Positions 1 to 10,713 are shown, counted from the stretch's first letter. The stretch: 64,000 nucleotides of DNA from Pseudomonas sp. S06B 330 (GCF_002845275.2 NZ_CP088149.1:411501-475500); one strand, 5' to 3'. Notes: generated by a model from the sequence alone, not told the origin. Numbers and translations are program-made.

Positions 1-713
1 CAGCGCCAGCGAATGGTGAACTCCGGCCGGGTGGTATGGGCAAATAGCAGTTTGAGTATCGCCTCGCTTTCCGCCTCGCTCAGCTCGTTTATTCGCGTGG
101 TGAATCCTTCATTGACGAACAGCGACTTGCGCCCGCTGACCGGGTGCGTACGGATCACCGGGTGTGACAGTGGCGGGTTGTTGCGCCGCGTCGCTTCCCA
201 GCGCGCAAGGTCTTCAGGCGTAGTGCCGAAGCGCTCCAACGGAAACGACTTGGTGAAGTCATGGGTTGCGCTCAAACCATCGAGCAACTGTTGCAGCGGT
301 GCCGACAATGCCTCGAAGGCGGCGATACCGCTGGCCCACAAGGTATCGCCACCGTAGGCCGGTAGCTGCTTGGCGCTGAGCACTGCACCCAGTGCCGGGG
401 TCGGCAGGAAGGTGACATCGGTATGCCAGACAGCGTTGTCGCGCACGTCGGTTACCGCCGTGTCGAGAACCAGCACCTGCGGCGTTTCCGGCACATTGGG
501 GTAGATCGGATGGATATGCAGGTCACCAAACCGAGCGGCGAAGTCGGCCTGCTGTTGCGGGTTGATTGGCTGCTCGCGAAAGAACAGCACCTGATGCTTG
601 AGCAAGGCCTGTTCGATGGCATCACGGTGTTCGCTGCTGATCTCACGGCTGAGGTCAACGCCGCTGATCTGTGCGCCGAGGGCAATGCTCAGCGGGGTAA
701 TAGTCAGGCTCAT
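1..713 (-). CDS. tauD: Taurine dioxygenase TauD (3' end cut by window edge)
   Basis: Fe(II)/2-oxoglutarate-dependent dioxygenase that releases sulfite from taurine in the cytoplasm. About 237 residues are visible from an ATG at 713, against about 280 for the family, so the C-terminus with the second iron His and the 2-oxoglutarate Arg lies outside the window. The first part of the iron-binding triad is visible as HTD in the context VWHTDVTF, and the N-terminus ([20 protein letters not shown]) is typical of TauD. It starts 19 bp after tauC and is the last gene of tauABCD. Related alpha-ketoglutarate sulfonate dioxygenases are possible, but the tau context settles the call. Confidence 0.93.
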   Translation of the reverse strand, partial: MSLTITPLSIALGAQISGVDLSREISSEHRDAIEQALLKHQVLFFREQPINPQQQADFAARFGDLHIHPIYPNVPETPQVLVLDTAVTDVRDNAVWHTDVTFLPTPALGAVLSAKQLPAYGGDTLWASGIAAFEALSAPLQQLLDGLSATHDFTKSFPLERFGTTPEDLARWEATRRNNPPLSHPVIRTHPVSGRKSLFVNEGFTTRINELSEAESEAILKLLFAHTTRPEFTIRWR

Positions 714-732
714 GGTTGTTCTCGCTTAGGCT

Positions 733-1572
733 TCAATGGCTCTGGCCATGCCAGGGCACTAACTTACGCTGCAGGGCACGCAGCCCCATTTCCAGAGCGA
801 AGGCAATCAAGGCGATCACCAGAATGCCCAGCACCACTACATCAGTGACCAGGAACTGCGCAGCCGACTGGACCATGAAACCCAGGCCGCTGGTGGCGGC
901 TATCAATTCGGCAGCCACCAGGGTCGACCAACCGACGCCCAGGCCGATGCGCACACCGGTGAGGATATCGGGCAGGGCGCTGGGCAGAATCACATGGCGA
1001 ATCAACTGTGCCCGCGAAGCACCCAACGATTGCGCCGCACGCAGCTTGGTCGGGTCGACAGTGCGCACGCCGGTGGCGGTCGCAATGGCAATGGGCGCAA
1101 AGATCGCCAGGTAGATCAGCAGTACCTTGGACAGCTCTCCGATGCCGCACCAGATCACGATCAGCGGCAAGTAGGCCAAGGGTGGAATAGGCCGGTAGAA
1201 CTCGATCAGCGGGTCGAGGATGCCGCGGGCGATGCGGTTGTGGCCGATGGCGATGCCGATCGGAATCGCGGTGACAATCGCCGCACCCAGCGCCAGGCCG
1301 ATGCGTCCCAGGCTCGCGCCCAGGTGTTGCCACAGGGTCGATTCCATATAGCCTTGCGTCAGCAGCAACCAGGCCTTGGCCAGTACCGCTTCCGGGGGTG
1401 GCAGGAACAGTGGCTCAATCCATTGAGCGGCGGTCACTGCCCACCACAGCAGGAGCAAGGTGAGAAGGGTCAGGCTGCTGATCCAGCGTGTGCTCAGGCT
1501 GCGACGAGGCTTGGCAACCGGTGTTGTTGGGTTTTTGCGTTTGGCCGCGACCGACACGTCCAGGCTGCTCAT
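733..1572 (-). CDS. tauC: Taurine ABC transporter permease TauC
   Basis: Inner-membrane permease of the taurine importer, 279 residues, the usual length. A cytoplasmic N-terminal tail of about 30 residues is followed by about six hydrophobic segments. The EAA-type loop that contacts the ATPase is visible around [19 protein letters not shown]. Its start codon overlaps the tauB stop by 4 bp, which indicates translational coupling. SsuC at 9110-9904 is a paralogue, but the neighbours here (TauA, TauB, TauD) assign this one to taurine. Confidence 0.93.
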   Translation of the reverse strand: MSSLDVSVAAKRKNPTTPVAKPRRSLSTRWISSLTLLTLLLLWWAVTAAQWIEPLFLPPPEAVLAKAWLLLTQGYMESTLWQHLGASLGRIGLALGAAIVTAIPIGIAIGHNRIARGILDPLIEFYRPIPPLAYLPLIVIWCGIGELSKVLLIYLAIFAPIAIATATGVRTVDPTKLRAAQSLGASRAQLIRHVILPSALPDILTGVRIGLGVGWSTLVAAELIAATSGLGFMVQSAAQFLVTDVVVLGILVIALIAFALEMGLRALQRKLVPWHGQSH

Positions 1573-2363
1573 GCAAACTCCTGCCGCACGGCGGCGCTGC
1601 GTTGGGAAAACACCCGACTGAGCACGTGCTCGCGGGTTTCGATAAAGCGTGGGTCGGATTTGATCGTCCGGGCCGACTCTCCCGCGGCGTAGCGCTGACC
1701 GAAATCCAGCTGCAGGCGCTCGACGATCTGCCCAGGATTGGGCGCCAGGAGGATCAGGTCAGTGGCGAGGAACACGGCTTCTTCGATGTCGTGAGTAATC
1801 AGGAACACCGGTTTCGCCGTACGTTGCCAGACCTGCAGAAGCAGCTCCTGCATTTGTTCTCGGGTAAAGGCATCCAGGGCGCCGAATGGCTCGTCCATCA
1901 GCAGCACGCGTGGGTCGGCGGCCAATGCGCGGGCCAGGCCCACGCGTTGTTTCTGACCGCCGGACAACTGCCAGATGCGGCGCTTGCCGAAATCGGCCAG
2001 GTCTACCAGGGCGAGCATTTCCTGCGCCTTGCGTTCACGCTCCGGGCGCGCCACGCCCGCCAATTCCAGACCGAAGGCAACGTTGGCCAGAACATCCTGC
2101 CAGGGCAGCAGGGCGTCATCCTGAAACACCACGCCGCGCTCGGCACTTGGCCCTTGCACGGCCACCCCATCAAGGGTGATACGCCCAGCACTGGGCGCAA
2201 CAAAGCCGGCAATCAAGTTGAGCAGTGAAGTTTTGCCGCTACCCGAAGGGCCGAGGGCCACCAGCAGTTGCTGTGGGCCCAGGCTCAGGTTGATGTCGGC
2301 CAGCACCGGTTCGGCTGCGCCGGGGTACTGTGCGCTGATACGCTCCAGTTCAAGCAATGCCAT
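1569..2363 (-). CDS. tauB: Taurine ABC transporter ATPase TauB
   Basis: Cytoplasmic ATPase subunit of the taurine importer, 264 residues. Visible motifs are Walker A (GPSGSGKT, about residue 38), the Q-loop ([11 protein letters not shown]), the ABC signature LSGGQKQR followed by Walker [12 protein letters not shown], and the switch His in LITHDIEEA. The gene starts 12 bp after tauA and overlaps tauC by 4 bp, so it lies within the tauABCD operon. Confidence 0.94.
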   Translation of the reverse strand: MALLELERISAQYPGAAEPVLADINLSLGPQQLLVALGPSGSGKTSLLNLIAGFVAPSAGRITLDGVAVQGPSAERGVVFQDDALLPWQDVLANVAFGLELAGVARPERERKAQEMLALVDLADFGKRRIWQLSGGQKQRVGLARALAADPRVLLMDEPFGALDAFTREQMQELLLQVWQRTAKPVFLITHDIEEAVFLATDLILLAPNPGQIVERLQLDFGQRYAAGESARTIKSDPRFIETREHVLSRVFSQRSAAVRQEFA

Positions 2364-2375
2364 GACGAGCTCCGA

Positions 2376-3353
2376 TCAATTGGCGATGAACTTGGCGCTG
2401 ACGTAGGGCGCGTAGTCCGGCAGTACTGCCTCGACCTTGCCTTGCTCTTTAAGGAAGGTGGCGGTGTCGGTGATGGCCTGGGTGGTCGGCGCGCCGAGGG
2501 CGGCTACCTGATCAGCGGCCAGCGGGAACACGTTGCCCTGCAGCAAGCCCGGAATATCACTGGCCTTAGCGCCGGAGAGCTTGACCAGCTTGTCGACGTT
2601 GCTTTGATTGGCCAGCCAGGCTTGAGGGTCTTTGCGGTAGTCGGCATAGGCATCCAGGGTGACTTTGGCAAAAGCTTTGACGATTTCAGGGTGCTTGACG
2701 GCGAAGTCCTTGCGCACGATCCAGGCATCGAAGGTCGGTGCGCCTTTCTCGGCCAGTTCACCGGAAGTGATCAGCACCTTGCCGTTTTCCTTGGCGACAC
2801 CCAGTGCAGGGTCCCAGACGTAGGTGGCATCAATATCGCCCCGCTTCCAGGCGGCAATGATCGCCGGTGGCGCCAGGTTGAGGATCTGTACCTTGGCCGG
2901 GTCGATGTTCCACTGTTTAAGTGCAGCCAGCAGGCTGTAATGACCGGTTGAAACGAACGGCACGGCGATTTTCTTGCCGACCAGGTCCTGAGGCGAGTTG
3001 ATCCCGGCGCCATCACGTGCCACCAGGGCTTCGGCCGCGCCGATCTGCGTGGCGATCAGGAAGGTCTCCACGGGCAGCTTGCGGGTGGCGGCGGCGGCCA
3101 GGGGGCTGGAGCCGAGGTAACCGATCTGTACATCGCCGGAGGCGACGGCGGTAATTACATCGGCACCACTGTCAAACTTGCGCCAGTCGATACTGGCTTT
3201 GCTGGCTTTTTCGTAGTCGCCGTTGACCTGGGCGACTTTCGCCGGGTCCACGGTAGTCTGGTAGGCAACAGTCAGGTCGGCCGCCTGGGCAAACCAGCTT
3301 GCACCGGTCAGGGTCAGGGCGGCAAACAGGCGCAGCGGAGCATGCAGGGTCAT
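2376..3353 (-). CDS. tauA: Taurine ABC transporter periplasmic binding protein TauA
   Basis: Periplasmic receptor that delivers taurine to TauBC, 325 residues. An N-terminal signal peptide of about 24 residues ends at a typical AQA-AD cleavage site. The mature start (DLTVAYQTTVDPAKVAQ) and a SsuA/THI5-like fold pattern are characteristic. A good Shine-Dalgarno sequence (AAGGAG, 6 nt before ATG) supports the start. This is the first gene of the operon; its promoter must lie in the AT-rich segment upstream (about 3400-3450). Confidence 0.94.
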   Translation of the reverse strand: MTLHAPLRLFAALTLTGASWFAQAADLTVAYQTTVDPAKVAQVNGDYEKASKASIDWRKFDSGADVITAVASGDVQIGYLGSSPLAAAATRKLPVETFLIATQIGAAEALVARDGAGINSPQDLVGKKIAVPFVSTGHYSLLAALKQWNIDPAKVQILNLAPPAIIAAWKRGDIDATYVWDPALGVAKENGKVLITSGELAEKGAPTFDAWIVRKDFAVKHPEIVKAFAKVTLDAYADYRKDPQAWLANQSNVDKLVKLSGAKASDIPGLLQGNVFPLAADQVAALGAPTTQAITDTATFLKEQGKVEAVLPDYAPYVSAKFIAN

Positions 3354-3904
3354 GGTGAACTCCTTGTCAGGCGGTCGGTGGGAAGCAATGGCTGAAAGGC
3401 TAAATGATCTAAGAAAAGTAAAATAAATAACTTTTTAGCATTAGCTTAGGAGCCAATCGCTTTAAGTGACCGGGCCTGGACAGCAAGCGGTCATCCTCTA
3501 AACCTGACGATGGTCAATGCCAAGGCCTACAGAACACGAAAAGATGCGGGTGAGTTGCAGAAGGGGGCGGTAGGTAAACGCGGGGTCTCAAACGCTGAGC
3601 GATCTAAAAACCTGCAAGCAAATAGCCTTTAGGAATTTGCGCGTGTGCCGACAACGGCAGCGGAGAAAATTTCGGTCCATATTCCGTAATAATCTGAAAA
3701 ATTACGAAATAAGTCTTTTTGGATTTATAGGATTGTCATTATCCTTGACGCCAAGGGTTGACGTATTAGACCAAAGTCGTGAAATGAATCGTTACGATTG
3801 ACTTGACGGTCACGCTTTGGTGCTAATCGCCAATCGACGTCGAGCGGGACACAAAGATCCCGCCGTAAGCGACACACAAAAATTAGAAATGAGAGGAGCA
3901 AAAC
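3354..3904. promoter_or_regulatory. Divergent control region between tauA and the porin gene
   Basis: This 551-bp gap holds no convincing gene. Near tauA, 3405-3450 is very AT-rich (runs such as AAATAAATAACTTTTTA), the expected place for the sulfur-starvation promoter of tauABCD. Nearer the porin, 3685-3706 is an inverted repeat (CGTAAT, 10-nt spacer, ATTACG), spaced like a LysR-type regulator site. CysB control of tau genes is established in related bacteria; assigning these bases to it is inference. Confidence 0.4.
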
Positions 3905-5239
3905 ATGTACAAGTCGACCTTGGCATTCGCCGTGGCCGTGGGGGTTCTGGCCCAACAGGCGAACGCCGCCGGTTTCGTGGAAGACAGCAAGCTGTCGCTC
4001 AGTTCGCGAACCATGTATTTCGATCACGATGACCGTGAGACTGGGAGCAACAGCAGCCGGGAATCTGGTCAAGGTTTCAAGCTCGATTATATCTCGGGTT
4101 TCACCGAGGGTGTCGTTGGTTTTGGTGTGGACGCTCAAGCCCTTTGGGGTATTCACCTGGACGGTGGCAAAGGCCATCACCCGAACAACAGTAGCTTCTT
4201 CCCAAGCGACACTGATGGTTCGGCTGTAAGCCAATGGGGTCGTTTTGGTGCTAACGCTAAAGCGCGCTTCTCCAAGACTGAAGCTCATTTCGGTAGCGCT
4301 CTGGCACCAAACCTACCAATCCTGGTTTCGAACGATGGTCGTCTGCTGCCGCAAACGTTTGAAGGCGGCACCATTCAGACTAAAGAAATCGACAACCTGA
4401 CCATCAATGCGGGTCAATTGACTCACGCTATGGGCCGGGCATCGAGCAACCGTACTGGTTTGTCTGTCGCCGGCATTGGCGCAACTCAGGACAGTAACAA
4501 ATTCCAGTTCGCCGGTGGCGATTGGAAGGTCACCAAAGACCTGACCCTGCAGTACTACTACTCGAACCTGGAAGACTTCTACAAGCAGCACTTCCTGGGT
4601 CTGGTACACGTACTGCCAATTGCTGAAGACCAGTCGTTCAAAACCGACCTGCGCTACTTCGACAGCAGTTCGGATGGTAAGAACGGCGAGGTTGGCTATC
4701 AGTTCAGCAACAACGGCGGTTATGCCAAGAACACTGGCGAGGTCGACAACAAAACCTGGAGCGCCATGTTCACCTACACCCTGGGTGGCCATGCATTCCT
4801 GTTGGGTCATCAGCAAATCGGTGACGACGGTGGTTTCGTCTGGCTGAACCAGGGCAACGTGGTTGACGGTAATGGCCGCAACGAAGGTGCCGGTGGTGCA
4901 AGCTTCTACCTCTTCACCGATAGCATGATCAACCAGTTTGCCCGTGCCGGTGAAAACACCACGTTCGGTCAGTACTCCTATGACTTCGCCCGCTTGGGTG
5001 TTCCAGGTCTGAAGACTTCGATCTCCTACCTGCGTGGTGATGACATCCGTAACAAGAGCGGAGACGGCTCTTACAACGAATGGGAACGCGATGCTCGCAT
5101 CGACTACGTCATTCAGGAAGGTACCTTCAAAGGCCTGGGCACCAGCCTGCGTCACGGTGTCTATCGTGGCAGCGGCGAAGCCGGTGCCGACGTGGACCAA
5201 ACCCGCCTGATCTTCAACTACACTTACAGCTTCATGTAA
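3905..5239 (+). CDS. OprD-family outer-membrane porin
   Basis: Outer-membrane channel of the OprD/OprE family, 444 residues. A signal peptide of about 22 residues (cleavage near ANA-AG) is followed by the family start GFVEDSKLSLSSRTMYF. The protein is rich in alternating aromatic and glycine beta-strand patterns and ends in the Phe-containing C-terminus FNYTYSFM. AGAGGAG lies 8 nt before the ATG and an intrinsic terminator follows. It sits between the tau and ssu/lsfA blocks, so uptake of organosulfur compounds is plausible, but OprD substrates cannot be read from sequence. A second family member is at 48480-49781. Confidence 0.88.
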   Translation: MYKSTLAFAVAVGVLAQQANAAGFVEDSKLSLSSRTMYFDHDDRETGSNSSRESGQGFKLDYISGFTEGVVGFGVDAQALWGIHLDGGKGHHPNNSSFFPSDTDGSAVSQWGRFGANAKARFSKTEAHFGSALAPNLPILVSNDGRLLPQTFEGGTIQTKEIDNLTINAGQLTHAMGRASSNRTGLSVAGIGATQDSNKFQFAGGDWKVTKDLTLQYYYSNLEDFYKQHFLGLVHVLPIAEDQSFKTDLRYFDSSSDGKNGEVGYQFSNNGGYAKNTGEVDNKTWSAMFTYTLGGHAFLLGHQQIGDDGGFVWLNQGNVVDGNGRNEGAGGASFYLFTDSMINQFARAGENTTFGQYSYDFARLGVPGLKTSISYLRGDDIRNKSGDGSYNEWERDARIDYVIQEGTFKGLGTSLRHGVYRGSGEAGADVDQTRLIFNYTYSFM

Positions 5240-5257
5240 GTCCGGTTGAACCAAGAA

Positions 5258-5285
5258 GCCTCGCTCTAACGCGAGGCTTTTTTTT
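5258..5285 (+). terminator. Intrinsic terminator after the porin gene
   Basis: A perfect 7-bp stem (GCCTCGC / GCGAGGC) with a 6-nt loop is followed directly by eight T residues. It lies 18 bp after the porin stop codon. Confidence 0.93.
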
Positions 5286-5398
5286 ACCTATCGATCAATA
5301 GAGTTAAAAGTTATAAACAAATCAATATTTATTCTTTTTGTTTTTATTCCATCGCAGGCACAGTGAACCCATAACGAACCCAGCCAAGGAGCCGCACC
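5286..5398 (+). promoter_or_regulatory. AT-rich promoter region of lsfA
   Basis: An AT-rich tract (about 5290-5350) precedes lsfA and includes ATAAACAAAT, which is also found upstream of ssuE near 6122. This suggests shared control with the ssu operon. A Shine-Dalgarno AAGGAG lies 8 nt before the lsfA start. No exact promoter hexamers are assigned. Confidence 0.4.
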
Positions 5399-6037
5399 AT
5401 GAGCCTCAGACTCGGCGACATCGCCCCCGACTTCGAACAGGAATCCAGCGCCGGCCAGATCCGTTTCCATGAATGGCTGGGCAACAGTTGGGGCGTGTTG
5501 TTCTCGCACCCGGCCGACTTCACCCCGGTGTGCACCACTGAGCTTGGTTTTACCGCCAAGCTCAAGGAGCAGTTCGCTGAACGTGGGGTCAAGGCCATCG
5601 CCTTGTCGGTGGACCCGGTGGACTCCCACCACCGCTGGATCGAAGACATCAACGAAACCCAGAACACCATCGTCAACTTCCCGATCCTGGCCGATGCCGA
5701 TCGCAAGGTGTCTGACCTTTACGACCTGATTCATCCCAATGCCAGCGATACCCTGACCGTACGGTCCTTGTTCGTCATCGACCCGAACAAGAAGATTCGC
5801 CTGACCATCACTTATCCGGCCAGCACCGGGCGCAACTTCCACGAGATTTTGCGCGTGATCGACTCGTTGCAGCTGACCGACAACCACAAGGTCGCCACAC
5901 CGGCCAACTGGCAGGACGGTGATGAGGTGGTAATTGTGCCGTCGCTCAAGGACGAAGACGAAATCAAACAACGCTTTCCTAAAGGTTACCGGACGGTCAA
6001 GCCGTACTTGCGCCTGACCCCGCAACCTAATCGCTGA
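5399..6037 (+). CDS. lsfA: 1-Cys peroxiredoxin LsfA (Prx6 type)
   Basis: Cytoplasmic thiol peroxidase of the 1-Cys (Prx6) class, 212 residues. The catalytic motif HPADFTPVCTTE carries the peroxidatic Cys near residue 46. The extended C-terminal domain ending KPYLRLTPQP is typical of Prx6. In Pseudomonas the family member LsfA is induced under sulfate limitation and is encoded next to the ssu operon, which fits the position here between a porin and ssuE. It has its own terminator, so it may be transcribed separately from ssu. Confidence 0.93.
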   Translation: MSLRLGDIAPDFEQESSAGQIRFHEWLGNSWGVLFSHPADFTPVCTTELGFTAKLKEQFAERGVKAIALSVDPVDSHHRWIEDINETQNTIVNFPILADADRKVSDLYDLIHPNASDTLTVRSLFVIDPNKKIRLTITYPASTGRNFHEILRVIDSLQLTDNHKVATPANWQDGDEVVIVPSLKDEDEIKQRFPKGYRTVKPYLRLTPQPNR

Positions 6038-6061
6038 TCTTTAGCCATAGCAGGGATTTTG

Positions 6062-6086
6062 GGGCCGTTTCGACGGCCCTTTTTTT
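6062..6086 (+). terminator. Intrinsic terminator after lsfA
   Basis: A 7-bp stem (GGGCCGT / ACGGCCC) is closed by a TTCG tetraloop and followed by seven T residues, 25 bp after the lsfA stop. Confidence 0.94.
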
Positions 6087-6239
6087 GTTTTGTTACGAGG
6101 CAAAGCTATAGTTCTTAAAAGAATAAACAAATAAAAAAATATGATTTATTGATATATGTATGTAGCTGTTAAGGTCAATCTATTCCAGCGAGAAACTCAA
6201 CCTCGCGGCCCTCTAGAACACGATCAAGGATGCGTTCCA
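6087..6239 (+). promoter_or_regulatory. Promoter region of the ssu operon
   Basis: Strongly AT-rich DNA (about 6105-6165) precedes ssuE and contains ATAAACAAAT, also seen upstream of lsfA. No sigma-54 -24/-12 pair was recognised. This region is the likely site for sulfate-starvation control of ssuEADCBF. Confidence 0.4.
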
Positions 6240-6833
6240 ATGCTGGTTGTTTCTCTCGGTGGTAGTCCCAGTTTGCGTTCACGCTCCGGCGTGCTGCTTG
6301 AGCGCAGCCGCCAGTGGTTGCAAGGCCAGGGCGTGGAAGTGGTGACCTTCCAGGTCCGCGACTTTCCCGCCGAAGACTTGTTGCATGCACGCTTCGACAG
6401 CCCCAGGGTCCAGCACTTTCTGCAACTGGTAGAGCAGGCTGACGGCTTGATCGTCGCCACCCCGGTATACAAGGCGTCGTTTGCCGGTGCACTGAAAACC
6501 CTGCTCGACCTGCTGCCCGAACGCGCCTTGAGTCACAAGGTGGTGTTGCCGATCGCCACTGGCGGCAGCATCGCTCACATGCTGGCGGTGGATTACGCCC
6601 TCAAGCCAGTGCTGTCTGCACTCAAGGCCCAGGAAACCCTGCAAGGGATCTTCGCCGATGACAGCCAGATCGCCTACGGCCAAGGCAGCGCCGCCGCGCA
6701 GTTGGCACCCGCGCTGGAGCAGCGCCTGTACGAATCGCTGGAACAGTTTCACAGCGCCCTGGCCCGTCGACCCAAGCCGCTCGCGCCAGGTGTATTGAAC
6801 GAACGCTTGCTCAGTGCTCGCTGGAGCATCTGA
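6240..6833 (+). CDS. ssuE: NADPH-dependent FMN reductase SsuE
   Basis: Supplies reduced FMN to the alkanesulfonate monooxygenase SsuD. The chosen ATG at 6240 follows AAGGA and gives 197 residues, the usual SsuE length; an upstream ATG would add an unrelated 28-residue extension. The flavodoxin-like start [11 protein letters not shown] and the FMN-phosphate-binding pattern, then [18 protein letters not shown], are visible. First gene of ssuEADCBF. Confidence 0.95.
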   Translation: MLVVSLGGSPSLRSRSGVLLERSRQWLQGQGVEVVTFQVRDFPAEDLLHARFDSPRVQHFLQLVEQADGLIVATPVYKASFAGALKTLLDLLPERALSHKVVLPIATGGSIAHMLAVDYALKPVLSALKAQETLQGIFADDSQIAYGQGSAAAQLAPALEQRLYESLEQFHSALARRPKPLAPGVLNERLLSARWSI

Positions 6834-6926
6834 GGCGTACAACCCGAACCTCTGTAATTCCCACCTTACTCGCCCGCCAACGGGCAAGCAGGTGCAGCCT
6901 GAACCCAACAGCAAAAGGAGAGCGCT

Positions 6927-7892
6927 ATGCGCACTGTCATTTTGCGTCGTGGTCTGGTCGCTCTGTTTGCTGCGGCTGTGTCCTTCGGCGCCATTACTCA
7001 AGCTCAGGCTGAAAGCCTGCGTATCGGCTATCAGAAATACGGCACCCTGGTGCTGCTCAAAGCCAAGGGCTCGCTGGAAAAGCGTCTGGCTGCCCAGGGC
7101 GTGCAGGTGCAATGGACGGAGTTCCCAGGCGGTCCGCAGCTGCTTGAAGGCTTGAACGTCGGCTCCATCGACTTTGGTGTCACTGGCGAAACCCCGCCAG
7201 TATTTGCCCAGGCTGCTGGCGCTGACTTGCTGTATGTCGCCTATGAACCCCCTGCTCCGCACAGCGAAGCGATTCTGGTGCCCAAGGGCTCGCCGATCCA
7301 GTCAGTGAAGGAACTCAAGGGCAAGAAAGTCGCGCTGAACAAGGGGTCCAACGTGCATTACCTGTTGGTGCGCGCCTTGGAGGATGCCGGCCTCAAATAC
7401 ACCGATATCCAACCGGTGTTCCTGCCGCCTGCTGATGCCCGCGCCGCGTTTGAGCGCGGCAGTGTCGATGCCTGGGTGATCTGGGATCCCTATCAGGCGG
7501 CGGCCGAACAGCAGTTGCAGGCGCGCACCCTGCGCGACGGCAACGGCATCGTCGATAACCACCAGTTTTACCTGGCAACCAAGCCCTACGCGCAAAAACA
7601 CCCTGAAGTGATCAGCACGCTGGTCGAGGAAGTCCGTGCGGTCGGTGAGTGGTCCCAGGCCAATCCGCAGGAGGTCACCGAGCAGGTGGCGCCACTGCTG
7701 GGCTTGTCGGCTGACATCACTCTGACCTCGGTCAAACGCCAGGGCTATGGCGCGCACTTCCTGACCCCGGAAGTGGTCAGCGCCCAGCAGAAAATCGCCG
7801 ACACCTTCCACACGCTCAAGCTGATACCCAAGCCGTTGAGCATCAAGGATGTGATCTGGACTCCCCCGGCCAAGGTCGCTAGCGCGCCTTGA
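6927..7892 (+). CDS. ssuA: Alkanesulfonate-binding protein SsuA
   Basis: Periplasmic receptor for aliphatic sulfonates, 321 residues. A signal peptide of about 28 residues ends AQA-ES, and the mature protein begins LRIGYQKYGTLVLLKAKG, characteristic of SsuA. AAGGAG stands 7 nt before the start codon. It is paralogous to TauA. It feeds the SsuBC transporter encoded two and three genes downstream. Confidence 0.95.
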   Translation: MRTVILRRGLVALFAAAVSFGAITQAQAESLRIGYQKYGTLVLLKAKGSLEKRLAAQGVQVQWTEFPGGPQLLEGLNVGSIDFGVTGETPPVFAQAAGADLLYVAYEPPAPHSEAILVPKGSPIQSVKELKGKKVALNKGSNVHYLLVRALEDAGLKYTDIQPVFLPPADARAAFERGSVDAWVIWDPYQAAAEQQLQARTLRDGNGIVDNHQFYLATKPYAQKHPEVISTLVEEVRAVGEWSQANPQEVTEQVAPLLGLSADITLTSVKRQGYGAHFLTPEVVSAQQKIADTFHTLKLIPKPLSIKDVIWTPPAKVASAP

Positions 7893-7950
7893 CGATTTGC
7901 CCATGCCGGGGCGTTGCCCCGGCTTGCGTTCCCCTTAGGAGACAACTCCG

Positions 7951-9099
7951 ATGAGCCTCAATATTTTCTGGTTTCTTCCTACCCACGGCGACGGCCACTA
8001 CCTGGGCACCGCCGAAGGTGCACGCGCCGTCGATCACGGCTATCTGCAGCAGATAGCCCAGGCTGCCGACCGCTTGGGGTTTGGCGGGGTATTGATCCCG
8101 ACCGGTCGCTCTTGCGAAGACTCCTGGCTGGTCGCGGCATCGCTGATTCCCGTCACCCAGCGCCTGAAGTTCCTCGTTGCCCTGCGTCCCGGGATCATCT
8201 CGCCGACTGTGGCAGCCCGTCAGGCCGCGACCCTGGATCGTCTCTCCGGCGGCCGTGCATTGTTCAACCTGGTCACCGGTGGCGATCCAGAAGAGCTATC
8301 CGGTGACGGTCTGTTCCTCAGCCACGAAGAGCGCTACCAGGCCTCGGTGGAGTTCACCCGTATCTGGCGGCGCGTGCTGGAAGGCGAAACTGTCGATTAC
8401 GACGGCCAGCACATCCAGGTCAAAGGCGCCAAGTTGCTCTACCCTCCGATCCAGCAGCCACGTCCACCGCTGTACTTTGGTGGCTCCTCGGAAGCGGCCC
8501 AGGACCTGGCTGCCGAACAGGTCGAGTTGTACCTGACCTGGGGTGAACCGCCGACCGCGGTTGCGCAAAAGATCGAGGAAGTCCGTGCCAAAGCCGCCAA
8601 GCAAGGACGCACAGTACGTTTCGGTATCCGACTGCACGTGATTGTGCGCGAAACCAATGCTGAGGCCTGGCAGGCTGCCGAGCGGCTGATTTCGCACCTG
8701 GACGACGACACCATCGCGCGTGCTCAAGCGTCGCTGGCGCGCTTTGACTCGGTGGGCCAGCAACGCATGGCCGCGCTGCATGGCGGCAACCGTGACAACC
8801 TGGAAGTCAGCCCCAATCTCTGGGCCGGTGTCGGCCTGGTGCGTGGTGGTGCCGGCACCGCCCTGGTGGGCGATGGCCGGACGGTGGCCGAGCGGGTCAA
8901 GGAATATGCCGCCCTGGGCATCGATACCTTCATCTTCTCTGGTTATCCACACCTTGAAGAGTCATACCGGGTTGCTGAACTGCTCTTTCCGCACCTGGAT
9001 GTGCAGCGTCCAGAGCTGCCGAAAAGCTCAGGTTACGTGAGCCCTTTTGGCGAGATGGTCGCAAACGACATCCTGCCCAAGTCCACGGCGCAGCGCTGA
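7951..9099 (+). CDS. ssuD: FMNH2-dependent alkanesulfonate monooxygenase SsuD
   Basis: Cytoplasmic luciferase-fold monooxygenase that splits C1 and longer alkanesulfonates to aldehyde and sulfite using FMNH2 from SsuE. It has 382 residues, the family length. The start [19 protein letters not shown] and the stretch [12 protein letters not shown] are hallmark SsuD sequences. TTAGGAG precedes the ATG, and ssuC begins 10 nt after its stop. Confidence 0.96.
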   Translation: MSLNIFWFLPTHGDGHYLGTAEGARAVDHGYLQQIAQAADRLGFGGVLIPTGRSCEDSWLVAASLIPVTQRLKFLVALRPGIISPTVAARQAATLDRLSGGRALFNLVTGGDPEELSGDGLFLSHEERYQASVEFTRIWRRVLEGETVDYDGQHIQVKGAKLLYPPIQQPRPPLYFGGSSEAAQDLAAEQVELYLTWGEPPTAVAQKIEEVRAKAAKQGRTVRFGIRLHVIVRETNAEAWQAAERLISHLDDDTIARAQASLARFDSVGQQRMAALHGGNRDNLEVSPNLWAGVGLVRGGAGTALVGDGRTVAERVKEYAALGIDTFIFSGYPHLEESYRVAELLFPHLDVQRPELPKSSGYVSPFGEMVANDILPKSTAQR

Positions 9100-9109
9100 G
9101 GGTCGGGTT

Positions 9110-9904
9110 ATGAGTCGAGTATCCACTCCTTGGCCCCAGCGCCTGGCACCCTGGGCGCTGCCATTGCTTTTGCTAGCAATCTGGCAACAGGCAGTCAGCG
9201 TCGGCTGGCTGTCGACGCGCATCCTGCCTGCTCCGAGCGCGGTGTTCAGTGCCGGTGTTGAGCTGATTCGCAGCGGTGAAATCTGGACCCACCTGGCCAT
9301 CAGTGGCTGGCGAGCTGGGCTTGGTTTTCTGATTGGTGGCGCGATCGGCTTGGCGCTGGGGTTTATCACCGGACTGTCGAAGTGGGGCGAACGCTTACTC
9401 GACAGCTCGGTACAGATGATCCGTAACGTGCCGCACCTGGCGCTGATCCCATTAGTGATCCTGTGGTTCGGCATTGATGAGTCGGCGAAGATTTTTCTGG
9501 TGGCCCTGGGCACCCTGTTCCCGATTTACCTCAACACCTACCACGGCATCCGCAATGTCGATCCGGCGCTGGTGGAAATGGCGCGCAGTTATGGTCTGTC
9601 CGGCTTCGAGCTGTTTCGCCAGGTGATTCTGCCCGGCGCCTTGCCCTCTATCCTGGTTGGCGTGCGCTTTGCCTTGGGCTTTATGTGGTTGACCTTGATC
9701 GTTGCTGAAACCATTTCGGCCAACGCAGGCATCGGCTATCTGGCGATGAATGCCCGTGAGTTCCTGCAGACCGACGTGGTGGTGCTGGCGATTGTTCTGT
9801 ATGCCGTGCTCGGCAAGCTTGCCGATCTCGCGGCGCGAGGCCTGGAGCGGGTCTGGCTGCGCTGGCATCCGGCTTATCAACCGACCCGGGGAGAGGGCGC
9901 ATGA
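9110..9904 (+). CDS. ssuC: Sulfonate ABC transporter permease SsuC
   Basis: Inner-membrane permease, 264 residues from the ATG at 9110. That start lies 10 nt after ssuD, follows GAGGG and removes an unlikely extension overlapping ssuD. About six membrane spans are visible, with the EAA loop near [20 protein letters not shown]. Its stop overlaps the ssuB start by 4 bp. Paralogue of TauC. Confidence 0.94.
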   Translation: MSRVSTPWPQRLAPWALPLLLLAIWQQAVSVGWLSTRILPAPSAVFSAGVELIRSGEIWTHLAISGWRAGLGFLIGGAIGLALGFITGLSKWGERLLDSSVQMIRNVPHLALIPLVILWFGIDESAKIFLVALGTLFPIYLNTYHGIRNVDPALVEMARSYGLSGFELFRQVILPGALPSILVGVRFALGFMWLTLIVAETISANAGIGYLAMNAREFLQTDVVVLAIVLYAVLGKLADLAARGLERVWLRWHPAYQPTRGEGA

Positions 9905-10713
9905 CCATCCTCCAAGAAGCACCCGCGCGGTTACTGCGCGGTATACCGCTGGCGGCCAATAACCTGCAGAAAACCTTTGGCCAGCGCCAGGTCCTGCGTG
10001 ACATCGACCTGCATGTTCCAGCCGGACAATTCGTGGCCATCGTTGGCCGAAGCGGCTGTGGCAAGAGCACGCTGTTGCGTTTGCTTGCGGGGCTCGATCA
10101 GCCCACCGGTGGCGAGCTATTAGCGGGCTCTGCGCCATTGAGTGAGGCACGTGAAGACACCCGGCTGATGTTCCAGGAGGCACGTTTGCTGCCGTGGAAA
10201 AAGGTCATCGACAACGTCGGCCTGGGGTTGTCTGGCAACTGGCGGCCACAGGCATTGCAAGCCCTGGAGGCGGTCGGCCTGGCCGAGCGTGCCAATGAAT
10301 GGCCGGCGGCACTGTCGGGTGGGCAAAAGCAGCGTGTGGCCCTGGCCCGTGCCCTGATCCATCAGCCGCGCCTGCTGTTGCTCGACGAGCCATTAGGTGC
10401 GCTGGATGCCCTGACCCGTATCGAGATGCAGCAACTGATCGAACGGCTCTGGCGCCAGCATGGCTTTACGGTGTTGTTGGTCACTCACGATGTCAGCGAA
10501 GCGGTGGCGGTTGCTGACCGGGTGATCCTCATCGAAGACGGTGAAGTGGGACTGGATTTGATCGTTGACCTGACGCGTCCCCGTGCACGTGGCTCCCATC
10601 GTCTGGCAGCGCTGGAAAGCGAAGTTCTCAACCGTGTGCTCTCGGTGCCGGCGGCACCGCCTGAACCGGAACCCGTAGCACCTTTGCCGACGCAACTGCG
10701 TTGGGCTCTCTAA
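9901..10713 (+). CDS. ssuB: Sulfonate ABC transporter ATPase SsuB
   Basis: ATPase of the sulfonate importer, 270 residues. Walker A is GRSGCGKST, the signature LSGGQKQR, and Walker [12 protein letters not shown]; the switch His is in VTHDVSEA. The C-terminal tail is rich in Pro and Glu. ATGA overlap with ssuC indicates coupled translation. Confidence 0.95.
   Translation: MTILQEAPARLLRGIPLAANNLQKTFGQRQVLRDIDLHVPAGQFVAIVGRSGCGKSTLLRLLAGLDQPTGGELLAGSAPLSEAREDTRLMFQEARLLPWKKVIDNVGLGLSGNWRPQALQALEAVGLAERANEWPAALSGGQKQRVALARALIHQPRLLLLDEPLGALDALTRIEMQQLIERLWRQHGFTVLLVTHDVSEAVAVADRVILIEDGEVGLDLIVDLTRPRARGSHRLAALESEVLNRVLSVPAAPPEPEPVAPLPTQLRWAL

Noticed and set aside
6156-6239. Upstream ATG extension of ssuE
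   Set aside because: The added residues lack similarity to SsuE, there is no ribosome site, and the ATG at 6240 gives the standard length.
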